Of a DNA stretch of 23,330 nt, positions 8,221 to 15,634 are shown one piece after another. The stretch is taken from NCBI GenBank assembly GCA_964428795.1, contig CAYRZL010000041.1, positions 1-23,330 on the forward strand. Direction: 5' to 3'. The number at the start of each line of letters is the position of its first letter. Within the stretch, counting starts at the first letter, position 1. The DNA comes from CAYRZL01 sp964428795 (GTDB taxonomy: Bacteria; Bacillota; Clostridia; Lachnospirales; Lachnospiraceae). A program made the position numbers and the translations under genes. The notes beneath the pieces were generated by a model. That model searched no databases and was not told the origin of the DNA. It saw only the letters and a program-made list of their open reading frames with translations.

Positions 8221-8264
8221 TCTTATATCACCCTTTTTCGCTGTTAAAAATGACTCCGTCCCTT

Positions 8265-8906
8265 TTAAATCCGGGAATAACCATAGCCATTGACCATAGC
8301 CTCCAGACGATGTCCGCTCTTGCAGATCGGACAATCCTTCTGCGGATAGGAGGCATAACCCGGTACATCTTCTTTCGTAAATACAGACCGGATCGGAAAT
8401 CCCTCTATCTCATCTGTCATGCTGAAAATAGATGCCGCACCTTCCATTTTTCCGCCATAATAACGGATACATTCTATACTTCTGCGGATGGTCAGTCCCA
8501 ATGTAGCGGTATCTGTCAGAAGAATCACATGCTTATTCCGAATAGCCGGAACATTGTTTTCCCGAAACATCATCTGACCATCCCGGTTAAATTCCGGTGT
8601 TACCACATAAATCGTCTCATGCATATTTGTAGAAACAAAATCCCTGCGGTCAAACTCATCACCCATGAATCCGCCGATCACCTCCGTCCCGTCCAGACAA
8701 ACGATGGTATCGATTTTTATCTCATTGACAAATTCATCCACCAGCAGGCTTGCGACCTCCTTCGCTTCGTTCACTCTCGTTTTCAGACTGGTCACATCAA
8801 TATAATAATTTATATGAGAGTGACTGGTGGCAAAATGCCCCTGCACTGCATGTAACGCTGCTTTGTTGCTTTTTCTGGAATATAACTTTATCATTCTGTT
8901 TTCCAT
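8265..8906 (-). CDS. type I phosphoribosyltransferase (orotate PRTase-like) with C-terminal Cys motif
   Basis: 213 aa. The PRPP-binding loop is recognisable but divergent as VILLTDTATLGLTIRRS at about residues 126-142, where canonical enzymes have two acidic residues followed by TTG. The segment TIVCLDGTEVIGGFMGDEF resembles the substrate/PRPP region of orotate phosphoribosyltransferases. The C-terminus carries CPICKSGHRLEA, a CxxC with nearby His that could bind zinc and is not part of classical PyrE. The gene lies between a radical SAM gene (33 bp upstream) and cytidine deaminase, so a role in pyrimidine or nucleobase salvage is reasonable but not proven. The ribosome site GAGGGGGGAT lies in the loop of a 7-bp hairpin that ends at the start codon. 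Confidence 0.75.
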   Translation of the reverse strand: MENRMIKLYSRKSNKAALHAVQGHFATSHSHINYYIDVTSLKTRVNEAKEVASLLVDEFVNEIKIDTIVCLDGTEVIGGFMGDEFDRRDFVSTNMHETIYVVTPEFNRDGQMMFRENNVPAIRNKHVILLTDTATLGLTIRRSIECIRYYGGKMEGAASIFSMTDEIEGFPIRSVFTKEDVPGYASYPQKDCPICKSGHRLEAMVNGYGYSRI

Positions 8907-8937
8907 ACAGATCCCCCCTCTTACTCTTATATCTGTA
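8906..8937 (-). promoter_or_regulatory. hairpin enclosing the phosphoribosyltransferase ribosome site
   Basis: TACAGAT (minus-strand 5' arm, 8937-8931) pairs perfectly with ATCTGTA (8912-8906). The 18-nt loop contains the purine-rich ribosome site and the last paired base is the A of the start codon. The stop of the upstream radical SAM gene (8940-8942) is three bases before the stem, so a terminating ribosome could open it. Confidence 0.4.
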
Positions 8938-8939
8938 CT

Positions 8940-10352
8940 TTACTGGATAGAATGAGAAAAGTCAACGTTCACCGCTCCGGTTCCAAACCGGAAGCATTCT
9001 TCATGGCGGATTTTGTAATAAGGACTGTTTTTTACATGGGAGGATGCGAATATTGCCGCGCGGGAACCTGCATGGGAGAAGAAGCTGAGTCCCAGTCTGC
9101 GCACTCCGTACCCAAAACCAAATATCCGTCCGATTTTAAAAGAAGAACCCACACCGTAAAAAGAACGCACCGCATGATAAAATTCCATCTGAAGCTCCCA
9201 GGGTGTCATTTTCTTTGGCTGAAAAGTCACATTCATCATATCGAAATTGCTCCAATCATCCGTGATCATGCGCCCCTCTGCCACAAACTGATCATAAACG
9301 GGAGTCCCCGGATAGGGGGTGAGAATGGCCGGCTGAAGCTGATAGGCAGCGATAGACTTTGCAAAGTCCACTGCCCGCCTGATATCCTCCACACCATCGT
9401 GATCGATTCCCAGCACAATGCTGGCAATCAGCCGGATCTTATATTTCTTGCAGGCTTCGGCAGCCATACGGATATCCTCGATATTCTGCCCTTTATGAAT
9501 GGCATCCAAAGACTTTTGATTTAATGATTCGATACCGATAAGCACCCGGTTTAAATGAGCTTTTTGAAGCAGCTCCATCAATTCCTCATCCTTTGCTATA
9601 TCGGTACGTCCAAAAAAGAAGGTTTCGCGGAAGGTAAGTCCTTCATCGATCATTCTGCGGCATATTTCCTTTGCCCGCTCTTTGTCTGCGGTAAAATTGT
9701 CATCCTCAAAATTCATATAGCGAAAGCCCATCTCCTTGTATGAACGGATTTCCCCAATCACACTGTCCACGCTGCGCTGGCGATATGGATCAAACATGCG
9801 TGACGTCGTGCAGAAGGTGCATTTATAAGTACATCCTCTGGTAGTCATCACATTGGCACAGTCACAGGGTGTCTTTAAAATAGAATAATCCGGCAAAGGC
9901 AGCTCATCCAAATTGTGGTGAGGCTTCCCATAGACGATCCGGTCTGTATTTCTGCCCTCGATCACATCTAAAATCACATGCTCTCCCTCCCCAACGATCA
10001 CCTGATCGGCGTGAAGCAATGCCTCCTGGGGCAATGTGGATGCATGGATTCCTCCGATGATTACACGCAGGGCTGTCTGTTCGTGTATCATATCCGCCAG
10101 CTCATATGCTCTGGGAGCTGTGGAAGTCATTGTGTTTATCACAAACACATCTGTTCTTCGCAGCAGCTTTTTATAATTCGGAGCACCGTACAGTTCTTCA
10201 TAAACTTCTACCTCATGACCGGCTTTTTTCAGGATTCCTCCTAAAATCAACGGTCCGGTAATCGCATTGGGATGTCCGTAAAATCTGCCTCCAAGCTGAT
10301 ACAGTTTTAATCGGCGAAGATCACTCGCCGGAGTAATAAATGTAATACGCAT
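8940..10352 (-). CDS. B12-binding-domain radical SAM protein
   Basis: 470 aa. Residues 1-140 form a Rossmann-like cobalamin-binding-type domain (ITFITPASDLRRLKLYQLGG, VFVINTMTSTAP, VIIGGIHASTLP), without an obvious DxHxxG motif, so B12 would bind base-off without a protein His or not at all. The radical SAM core starts at about residue 165 with RGCTYKCTFC, the CxxxCxxC that holds the SAM-binding [4Fe-4S] cluster. FEDDNFTADKERAKEIC and IGIESLNQKSLD are typical of the Elp3/MiaB-like core used by this class. A C-terminal helical region follows. Relatives carry out methylations and ring rearrangements; no substrate can be assigned. The start at 10352 has AAAGGAGA upstream. It leads an operon with the phosphoribosyltransferase and cytidine deaminase genes. 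Confidence 0.88.
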   Translation of the reverse strand: MRITFITPASDLRRLKLYQLGGRFYGHPNAITGPLILGGILKKAGHEVEVYEELYGAPNYKKLLRRTDVFVINTMTSTAPRAYELADMIHEQTALRVIIGGIHASTLPQEALLHADQVIVGEGEHVILDVIEGRNTDRIVYGKPHHNLDELPLPDYSILKTPCDCANVMTTRGCTYKCTFCTTSRMFDPYRQRSVDSVIGEIRSYKEMGFRYMNFEDDNFTADKERAKEICRRMIDEGLTFRETFFFGRTDIAKDEELMELLQKAHLNRVLIGIESLNQKSLDAIHKGQNIEDIRMAAEACKKYKIRLIASIVLGIDHDGVEDIRRAVDFAKSIAAYQLQPAILTPYPGTPVYDQFVAEGRMITDDWSNFDMMNVTFQPKKMTPWELQMEFYHAVRSFYGVGSSFKIGRIFGFGYGVRRLGLSFFSHAGSRAAIFASSHVKNSPYYKIRHEECFRFGTGAVNVDFSHSIQ

Positions 10353-10402
10353 AAGTTGTCTCCTTTGGCATTTTTTACCTGTAGTTTTTCCAGTTCCGGA
10401 AA

Positions 10403-10428
10403 ACTTATGCCTTTTTCAGCATAGAATA
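10403..10428 (+). promoter_or_regulatory. candidate mother-cell sporulation promoter for the LysM-GH18 gene
   Basis: CATAGAATA at 10420-10428 matches the SigK -10 consensus CATAnnnTA and is close to the SigE form CATACAAT. An AC at 10403-10404, 15 bp upstream, fits the loose SigK -35. The gene product resembles mother-cell spore enzymes, which supports the reading, but the -35 evidence is weak. Confidence 0.35.
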
Positions 10429-10477
10429 AAGATAACTGTTCTAAGCAGTACGCAAAAAAAATTTCAGGAGAAATCCC

Positions 10478-11674
10478 ATGTATATTTATATCGTACAACC
10501 TGGGGACACCCTCGCAGGTATCGCAGCATTCACCGGGCTGCCGGAAGAAACCATTTCCTATGAGAACCAACTGGCAGCACCCTACAATCTGGTTCCCGGA
10601 CTGGCATTGCTCATCACTTCCACCGGCGGGGTTCCGGAAAACACCGGTGAGACCGCTTTCGCTTCACCCCCGCGCCTACTCCCTGTGGACGCCCCGGTAC
10701 GTCCCTCCATCTACACAGGAGGATACGCCTACCCCTTTATTGATCCATATGTGCTGACACAGACCCTTCCCTATCTGACAGATTTATATATTTTTTCTTA
10801 CGGTTTCACACCGGAAGGTGATCTGGTTCCACCCTGGGCAGATGACAGTTGGATGATCGATCTTGCAAAGGGCTATGGTACTGCTCCTATCCTGACCCTG
10901 ACCCCCTTTGGACCTGACGGTAACTTTAACAACAATCTCATCTCGGCTGTGGTAAATAATCCCGATGCCAGACAAAATCTGATTCAGCAATTAGCCGCTC
11001 AGATCACAACACGCGGTTTTGAGGGAGTGGATGTGGATTTTGAATATATCCTCGCTTCAGACCGGGATGCATTTTCTGAATTTGTGGTAGTTTTAAAAGA
11101 GGCAGTCGCTCCCCTCGGCGCCACTGTTTCCGTAGCGCTTGCCCCCAAAACCTCCTCCACACAAACAGGACTGCTGTACGAAGGAAAAGATTATGCGGCC
11201 CTCGGCGCCGCTGCCGACTATGTGCTGTTGATGACTTATGAATGGGGCTATACCTACGGACCGCCCATGGCAGTGGCTCCTCTGAATAAGGTGAGAGAAG
11301 TCATAGACTATGCCGTCACGGAAATCCCCACCGAAAAAATAAACCTTGGGATTCCAAACTATGGCTATGACTGGCCATTGCCATATGAGCGGGGCGTCAC
11401 GGCAGCGGTCACGATAAGCAATGCACTGGCAGTACAGCGGGCCATAGAAAAAGGTGCTCCCGTACAGTTTGACACAACTGCCGAAGCACCTTATTATCGC
11501 TATATTTCTGATTCCATAGAGCACGAAGTATGGTTTCAGGATGTGCGCAGCATGAACGCCACCTTTGATCTCATCACAGAATACGGTCTGCGGGGCGCAG
11601 GATACTGGAACATCATGCGGCTGTTCCGTGCAAACTGGCTGCTGCTTGAAAACCGCTTTGACCTCTATTTCTGA
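10478..11674 (+). CDS. LysM and GH18-domain spore peptidoglycan hydrolase (SleL/YaaH-like)
   Basis: 398 aa. One LysM domain occupies about residues 1-46 (YIVQPGDTLAGIAAFTGLPE), beginning at the very N-terminus with no signal peptide. A glycoside hydrolase 18 TIM barrel fills about residues 75-398. The catalytic DxDxE motif is intact as GVDVDFEY, with D185, D187 and acid/base E189; YDWPLPY and GYWNIMR are further family motifs. SleL/YaaH-type enzymes cleave N-acetylglucosaminyl bonds of spore cortex and are placed in the coat by LysM rather than secreted, which explains the missing signal peptide. SleL of Bacillus has two LysM repeats; this one has one. AGGAGA eight bases upstream fixes the start. 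The last 10 bp overlap the end of the convergent Hsp70 gene. Confidence 0.88.
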   Translation: MYIYIVQPGDTLAGIAAFTGLPEETISYENQLAAPYNLVPGLALLITSTGGVPENTGETAFASPPRLLPVDAPVRPSIYTGGYAYPFIDPYVLTQTLPYLTDLYIFSYGFTPEGDLVPPWADDSWMIDLAKGYGTAPILTLTPFGPDGNFNNNLISAVVNNPDARQNLIQQLAAQITTRGFEGVDVDFEYILASDRDAFSEFVVVLKEAVAPLGATVSVALAPKTSSTQTGLLYEGKDYAALGAAADYVLLMTYEWGYTYGPPMAVAPLNKVREVIDYAVTEIPTEKINLGIPNYGYDWPLPYERGVTAAVTISNALAVQRAIEKGAPVQFDTTAEAPYYRYISDSIEHEVWFQDVRSMNATFDLITEYGLRGAGYWNIMRLFRANWLLLENRFDLYF

Positions 11675-13455
11675 TCCATGCGCTCAAATATCTGCTGTAC
11701 ATGGGCTGCGGACTGTTCCAACCGGCTCATTGCATCCCGAAGGGCTGAAATATCCGCATCACTTGCCTTGTCCGGTCTGGTCTTGCCAAGCAGTCTGCGC
11801 ACAGCATCACAATCCGATTTCACCATCTTTTTCTCGGATTTATCCAACTGTTTGCCCGCTGCTCCCAATGCCTGATCCACTTTTTTGACCAGAACCTGTG
11901 CCTCTGCTGTCACCTCCAACGCATCGCGGCGGTTCTGATCCTGAGACGCATACTGCTGTGCATCCCGGATTGCCTGTTCAATCTCGGCATCACTCATCTT
12001 ATCATTTGCCTCAATGGTGATGGACTGCTCCCGTCCGGTGTCCAGATCCCTTGCCGACACGCGCAAAATACCATTTGCATCTATATCGAATGTGACCTCA
12101 ATCTGGGGAACGCCTGCCGGGGCGCGCTTGATTCCTTTCAGCTTGAACTTTCCAATGGTCTTATTATCTCTTGCCATCGGTCGTTCCCCCTGCATCACAT
12201 GAATGTCCACACTGGTCTGGTAAGACATTGCAGTAGAAAAAATCTGTGAATAATGTACCGGAAGCGTGGTATTACGTTCCACCAGTCTGGTAGCGACACC
12301 ACCCACCGTCTCAATGGACAGGCTGAGCGGGGTAACATCCAAAAGCAGAATACCTGCTCCCTGTTCTCCGCCTGCCAGCACGATGGTTCCGCCGGATAAA
12401 GTATCTCCCTGTACCGCCGCTCCCTGTGCCACGCATTCATCCGGATTTATATTCTTGGAAGGCTCGATACCGGTCATCTGCCTTACTTTATTCTGAACTG
12501 CCGGGATACGGGTAGAACCACCCACCAGCAATACTTTGCTCAACTCGGACACAGCAATTCCGGCATCGTTTAACGCTCCCCTTACCGGTCCTGCGGTGCG
12601 CTCCACCAGATCATGGGTCAGTTCCTCAAACTGTCTGCGGGTCAGCTGTGTCTCCAAATGCACCACCCCGCTCTTAGTCTGCGCCAGATACGGAAGATGA
12701 ATGGTAGTCACTTCCATGGCAGACAAATCTTTCTTTGCCTGCTCCGCCGCTTCGCGGATACGCTGCATAGCGGTGAGATCCCTGCTCACATCCACACCAT
12801 GCATCCGTTTGATCTCCTGCTGCATCCAGTTTGCAACCCGGGCGTCAAAATCATCTCCTCCAAGATGATTATCCCCGGCAGTGGCAAGAACTTCAATCAC
12901 ACCCTCGCCGATCTCAATGATCGATACATCAAAGGTTCCGCCGCCAAGATCATATACCATGATCTTCTGAGCAGTGCCATTGTCCAATCCATATGCCAGC
13001 GCCGCACTGGTAGGCTCGTTTATGATACGAAGTACATTAAGACCTGCAATACGTCCCGCATCCTTTGTCGCCTGACGCTGCACATCATTAAAATAAGCCG
13101 GCACCGTGATCACTGCGTCTGTCACCGTCTGTCCCAGATAGCTCTCGGCATCCGTCTTAAGCTTGCACAGAATCATAGCGCTGATCGACTGGGGATTATA
13201 CTCTTTTCCATCGATTTTCGTCTTCCATGGAGTTCCCATCTCGCGCTTGATAGAAGAAAATGTGCGGGATGCGTTTACCGCAGACTGTCTGCATGCAGTA
13301 CTTCCTACCAGGCGTTCTCCGGCTGTCGTAAATGCCACCACGCTGGGCGTTGTCAGCTCTCCTTCCGCATTCGGTATGATCACCGGTTTTCCGCCCTCCA
13401 CTACTGCCACACAGCTATTTGTCGTACCCAAATCAATTCCAATTACTTTTCCCAT
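11665..13455 (-). CDS. Hsp70/DnaK-family chaperone (paralogue)
   Basis: 596 aa. The ATPase domain has GIDLGTTNSCVAV (phosphate 1), YDLGGGTFDVSI (phosphate 2) and LVGGSTRIPAVQ (adenosine). The interdomain linker LLLDVTPLSLSIE, near residue 370, and a complete beta-type substrate domain (MQGERPMARDNK, GVPQIEVTFDIDANGILRVSA) follow. Compared with E. coli DnaK there are about nine extra residues just before the linker (Gly-rich, TIVLAGGEQGAG) and the disordered acidic tail ending in the EEV-like motif is missing. It is the last gene of an operon with its own J-protein, 75 bp downstream of it, with no GrpE. The start at 13455 (MGKVIGID) is preferred over an in-frame ATG four codons earlier because GGAG is correctly spaced only for it. 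Probably a specialised Hsp70 beside a housekeeping DnaK elsewhere. Confidence 0.93.
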   Translation of the reverse strand: MGKVIGIDLGTTNSCVAVVEGGKPVIIPNAEGELTTPSVVAFTTAGERLVGSTACRQSAVNASRTFSSIKREMGTPWKTKIDGKEYNPQSISAMILCKLKTDAESYLGQTVTDAVITVPAYFNDVQRQATKDAGRIAGLNVLRIINEPTSAALAYGLDNGTAQKIMVYDLGGGTFDVSIIEIGEGVIEVLATAGDNHLGGDDFDARVANWMQQEIKRMHGVDVSRDLTAMQRIREAAEQAKKDLSAMEVTTIHLPYLAQTKSGVVHLETQLTRRQFEELTHDLVERTAGPVRGALNDAGIAVSELSKVLLVGGSTRIPAVQNKVRQMTGIEPSKNINPDECVAQGAAVQGDTLSGGTIVLAGGEQGAGILLLDVTPLSLSIETVGGVATRLVERNTTLPVHYSQIFSTAMSYQTSVDIHVMQGERPMARDNKTIGKFKLKGIKRAPAGVPQIEVTFDIDANGILRVSARDLDTGREQSITIEANDKMSDAEIEQAIRDAQQYASQDQNRRDALEVTAEAQVLVKKVDQALGAAGKQLDKSEKKMVKSDCDAVRRLLGKTRPDKASDADISALRDAMSRLEQSAAHVQQIFERMDQK

Positions 13456-13530
13456 AAAATACTCCATTCCGCCATTTACTCATCGGCACATATCGTATCT
13501 CTATTTATCTGTCAGCATATGCTGCTTCAA

Positions 13531-14361
13531 TTACCTCAAACACATGGGCATTGCCCAGCAGCACACCTGTGCCGCACAGACCACCATGCAGATCCGGCTG
13601 AGATTTGTGGTATACATGCTGAAACCACGTCCGTTTTCCTCATAAGCGGTTCCCGCCTGCTGCATCCGCTGCAGGACGGCCTGATACTGCATGTTGTTTG
13701 GCTCCAGCTGGATCGCCTGTCTGATATGCTCCATCGCCTGCACCATATTACCTGCACCATGATTTGCAATGGCACTGAGATAATACCACCTTGCATCCCT
13801 CCTTGTACTGATAACCGCATTTAAGATCTGCAGTGCCTGGGCATAATGTCCGTTGTTCATCTCATAAATTGCCTGCCGGATATCATTGCTGTCATCCCGC
13901 TGCACTTCCGGTCGGAAGGAACCCTGATTATATCCTCCAAAGCCAAAAATGTCTCCGAAATCAAAACCGCCAGAATAACCGCCCTGTCCATAACCCTGTC
14001 CGCCATAGCCGCCCTGTCCATAACCCTGTCCGCCATAGCCGCTCTGTCCATAACCGCTCTGTCCGTAACCACTCTGTCCGTAACCGCTCTGACTGCTGCC
14101 TCTCTGTCCATAGCCGCTTTGTCCATAGCCGCTTTGTCCATAGCCGCTTTGCTGTCCGTACGGTCCCCGGTTTGCATACTTCTCCGGATTCATCAGCATA
14201 TCATATGCTTCATTTACTTCATTCATTTTCTCTGCGGCCTTCGGGTCATTTGGATGCAGATCCGGATGACACTCCTTCGCCTTCCGGCGATAAGCCTTCT
14301 TTATCTCGTCCTTGGAAGCTCCCTGAGCAACTCCCAGCACTCTATATGGATCCTGTACCAT
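13531..14361 (-). CDS. J-domain protein with Gly-Tyr-Gln-Ser low-complexity region and TPR-like domain
   Basis: 276 aa. Residues 1-65 are a J-domain with the HPD motif at 32-34, which stimulates Hsp70 ATPase. Residues about 66-132 are a low-complexity tract built from GYGQS and GYGGQGYGQG units, followed by a Gly/Phe segment (GFDFGDIFGFGG) like the G/F region of DnaJ. Residues about 150-235 look like TPR helices (HYAQALQILNAVIS, RDARWYYLSAIANHGAGN, QAMEHIRQAIQLEPNN). The last 22 residues are hydrophobic and hold five Cys. The DnaJ zinc fingers and peptide-binding domains are absent, so it is a class C J-protein. Its ATG directly follows the TAA of the DUF5685 gene and its ribosome site lies inside that gene, so translation is coupled. 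The partner is presumably the adjacent Hsp70. Confidence 0.93.
   Translation of the reverse strand: MVQDPYRVLGVAQGASKDEIKKAYRRKAKECHPDLHPNDPKAAEKMNEVNEAYDMLMNPEKYANRGPYGQQSGYGQSGYGQSGYGQRGSSQSGYGQSGYGQSGYGQSGYGGQGYGQGGYGGQGYGQGGYSGGFDFGDIFGFGGYNQGSFRPEVQRDDSNDIRQAIYEMNNGHYAQALQILNAVISTRRDARWYYLSAIANHGAGNMVQAMEHIRQAIQLEPNNMQYQAVLQRMQQAGTAYEENGRGFSMYTTNLSRICMVVCAAQVCCWAMPMCLR
13970..14160 (-). repeat. 15- and 30-bp in-frame tandem repeats encoding the low-complexity tract
   Basis: Positions 13981-14010 and 14011-14040 are an exact 30-bp duplication (GYGGQGYGQG). Toward 14160 a 15-bp unit encoding GYGQS recurs with silent and single-residue changes. All units are multiples of three. Confidence 0.93.
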
Positions 14362-15177
14362 TTAACCAGTCTCCTCTTTCTCATACTTAGCGTTAAATTT
14401 CTGCCACACACCCGCATAGATCACACTGCGCAGCAGATGCAGATCCTGCTCCAAAGGCAGGCGTTCAAAAACCTCCGCAGCCCTGCCTATCATAATTGTC
14501 ATAAGACTTCTGCTCTCTTTCGGCAGCATATTCATAAGCACCAGCGGATTATAGCTGCCTTTCTTTTTATCTTCATCAAAATCCATAGCCGCATCCATCA
14601 CATATATGAAGCGTCCCAGCCACCGGGCAAATTCCCGCAGAGGCTGTTCCCACAGATCCGATTGATATACAAATAATTCTTCCATCAGATTGCCAAAGGT
14701 ATTCGCAGCCGCATCCACTGATCCTTTCTCCCGCTCGATCTCACTCAGGTCCGCAATGCTCTTCTCAATCGCTTCACACTGCCTGGGCCACTTTTCCCGT
14801 ACCTTCTTATACTGGCGGCCAAGCATCGCTGCATAGATACGCTTTCCTGCCTTTTTATCATCCATCCAGTCATCCATGCATTTATGAAAGGTAAGCGCAA
14901 TGGTCATATCCGCCCCATAATCCGTATATAAATTCTGATAAACAGAATGCTTTTTCGCCGGATGTACCATACATTTCTCCCTGCTGTATACCTCTTTTGG
15001 TTCATACAGAGAGGACAATAACAGAATCAGAAACGTCATGTCATAAGTCAGACCAAATCTGGATATCTGCCCATGCAGCTCTCCCAGCTTATGGCACAAG
15101 CCGCAATACACGCCTTTGTATCTGTCCTTTTGCGCCTCATCCAGATCATCCAGACTGGCAAACACATAACCAAACAT
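14362..15177 (-). CDS. DUF5685 family protein
   Basis: 271 aa, mostly alpha-helical. The N-terminus MFGYVFASLDDL, followed by YKGVYCGLCHKLGE with a CxxC at about residues 25-28, is the signature of DUF5685, a family of unknown function found in clostridia. Two Asp-rich motifs stand out: MDDWMDDKK at about 98-106 and MDAAMDFDEDKKKGSYNP at about 192-209. Paired Asp-rich helices recall metal-binding motifs of isoprenoid-synthase-fold proteins, but that is only a resemblance. No membrane segment is clear. It lies 34 bp after the zinc-ribbon gene and its TAA is immediately followed by the ATG of the J-protein, so the two are probably made in fixed ratio. AGGGAG upstream supports the start. Confidence 0.85.
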   Translation of the reverse strand: MFGYVFASLDDLDEAQKDRYKGVYCGLCHKLGELHGQISRFGLTYDMTFLILLLSSLYEPKEVYSREKCMVHPAKKHSVYQNLYTDYGADMTIALTFHKCMDDWMDDKKAGKRIYAAMLGRQYKKVREKWPRQCEAIEKSIADLSEIEREKGSVDAAANTFGNLMEELFVYQSDLWEQPLREFARWLGRFIYVMDAAMDFDEDKKKGSYNPLVLMNMLPKESRSLMTIMIGRAAEVFERLPLEQDLHLLRSVIYAGVWQKFNAKYEKEETG

Positions 15178-15211
15178 TCTGCCAGCTCCCTTCTATTCTC
15201 AGGTTCACCGA

Positions 15212-15634
15212 TCAGGTCCTGCGGATCATCGACGTCTTACATTTCGGGCAGGTAATCTCTAATTTCCCCCTTCCCTTTGGCACACGAAGCGTCTGTCCGC
15301 AAGGACATTTAAAATAACAATGCGTTTTTCGATCCTGAAATCTGCGGCGCTGAAACTGAAAAAAGCCGCGGGGCTTTGCAATCAGCTTCTCATACGTCTG
15401 CAATTCCCGATATCTTTTTTCCCCGTTTTTCGAAAACATCCGAAACAGTGACCATGCCCATACCGCAAATGCTACGATCACCACAATGCGGCTTGCCTTC
15501 CCCCTGAGGAAAAAAGAAACGATAATCAAAATAAGTGCTGCGTAAGAACCGGACCGTGACAGAGCGTCCTGCCCGTATCTTCCCTGCATCCATGTCTGCA
15601 TTCTCCACCGCATTCCTTCCATCCACTGTCTCAT
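15212..15634 (-). CDS. membrane-anchored zinc-ribbon protein
   Basis: 140 aa. A Trp/Met/Arg-rich N-terminus (residues 1-28) precedes two hydrophobic segments, about 30-44 (YAALILIIVSFFL) and 49-65 (IVVIVAFAVWAWSLF), probably a membrane hairpin. The C-terminal half is basic (GFFQFQRRRFQDRK) and ends in a zinc ribbon: CPCGQTLRVPKGRGKLEITC then PKC, four Cys in two CxxC-type knuckles. Such ribbons bind nucleic acid or protein. It is the first gene of the chaperone operon behind a sigma-A-type promoter, so it may tether or recruit the downstream proteins at the membrane, which is inference. TAGGAG decides the start; an ATG two codons upstream is followed at once by a stop. Confidence 0.8.
   Translation of the reverse strand: MRQWMEGMRWRMQTWMQGRYGQDALSRSGSYAALILIIVSFFLRGKASRIVVIVAFAVWAWSLFRMFSKNGEKRYRELQTYEKLIAKPRGFFQFQRRRFQDRKTHCYFKCPCGQTLRVPKGRGKLEITCPKCKTSMIRRT

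Noticed and set aside
8221..8334. A 38-codon N-terminal extension of cytidine deaminase
   Set aside because: The extension lies within and just past the end of the phosphoribosyltransferase gene and lacks family similarity. The internal ATG has a ribosome site and gives the normal length.
10307..10570. An 87-codon minus-strand frame across the gap before the radical SAM gene
   Set aside because: Part of it looks protein-like (LEQLSLFYAEKG), but it overlaps the starts of two well-supported genes, begins inside the LysM coding region and has no ribosome site. The gap is better explained as promoters and leaders.
13513..13524. Perfect 12-bp palindrome CAGCATATGCTG between the J-protein and Hsp70 genes
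   Set aside because: Several such palindromes are expected by chance in a window this size, and it has no promoter context.
12613..13824. A 403-codon open frame on the plus strand opposite the Hsp70 and J-protein genes
   Set aside because: It is antisense to strongly conserved coding sequence, has Cys/His/Ser-rich composition typical of a shadow frame, and no ribosome site or domain.
13833..14676. Repetitive plus-strand frames opposite the J-protein low-complexity tract
   Set aside because: The repeats are the mirror image of the in-frame GYGQS repeats. The J-domain with HPD proves the minus strand is coding.
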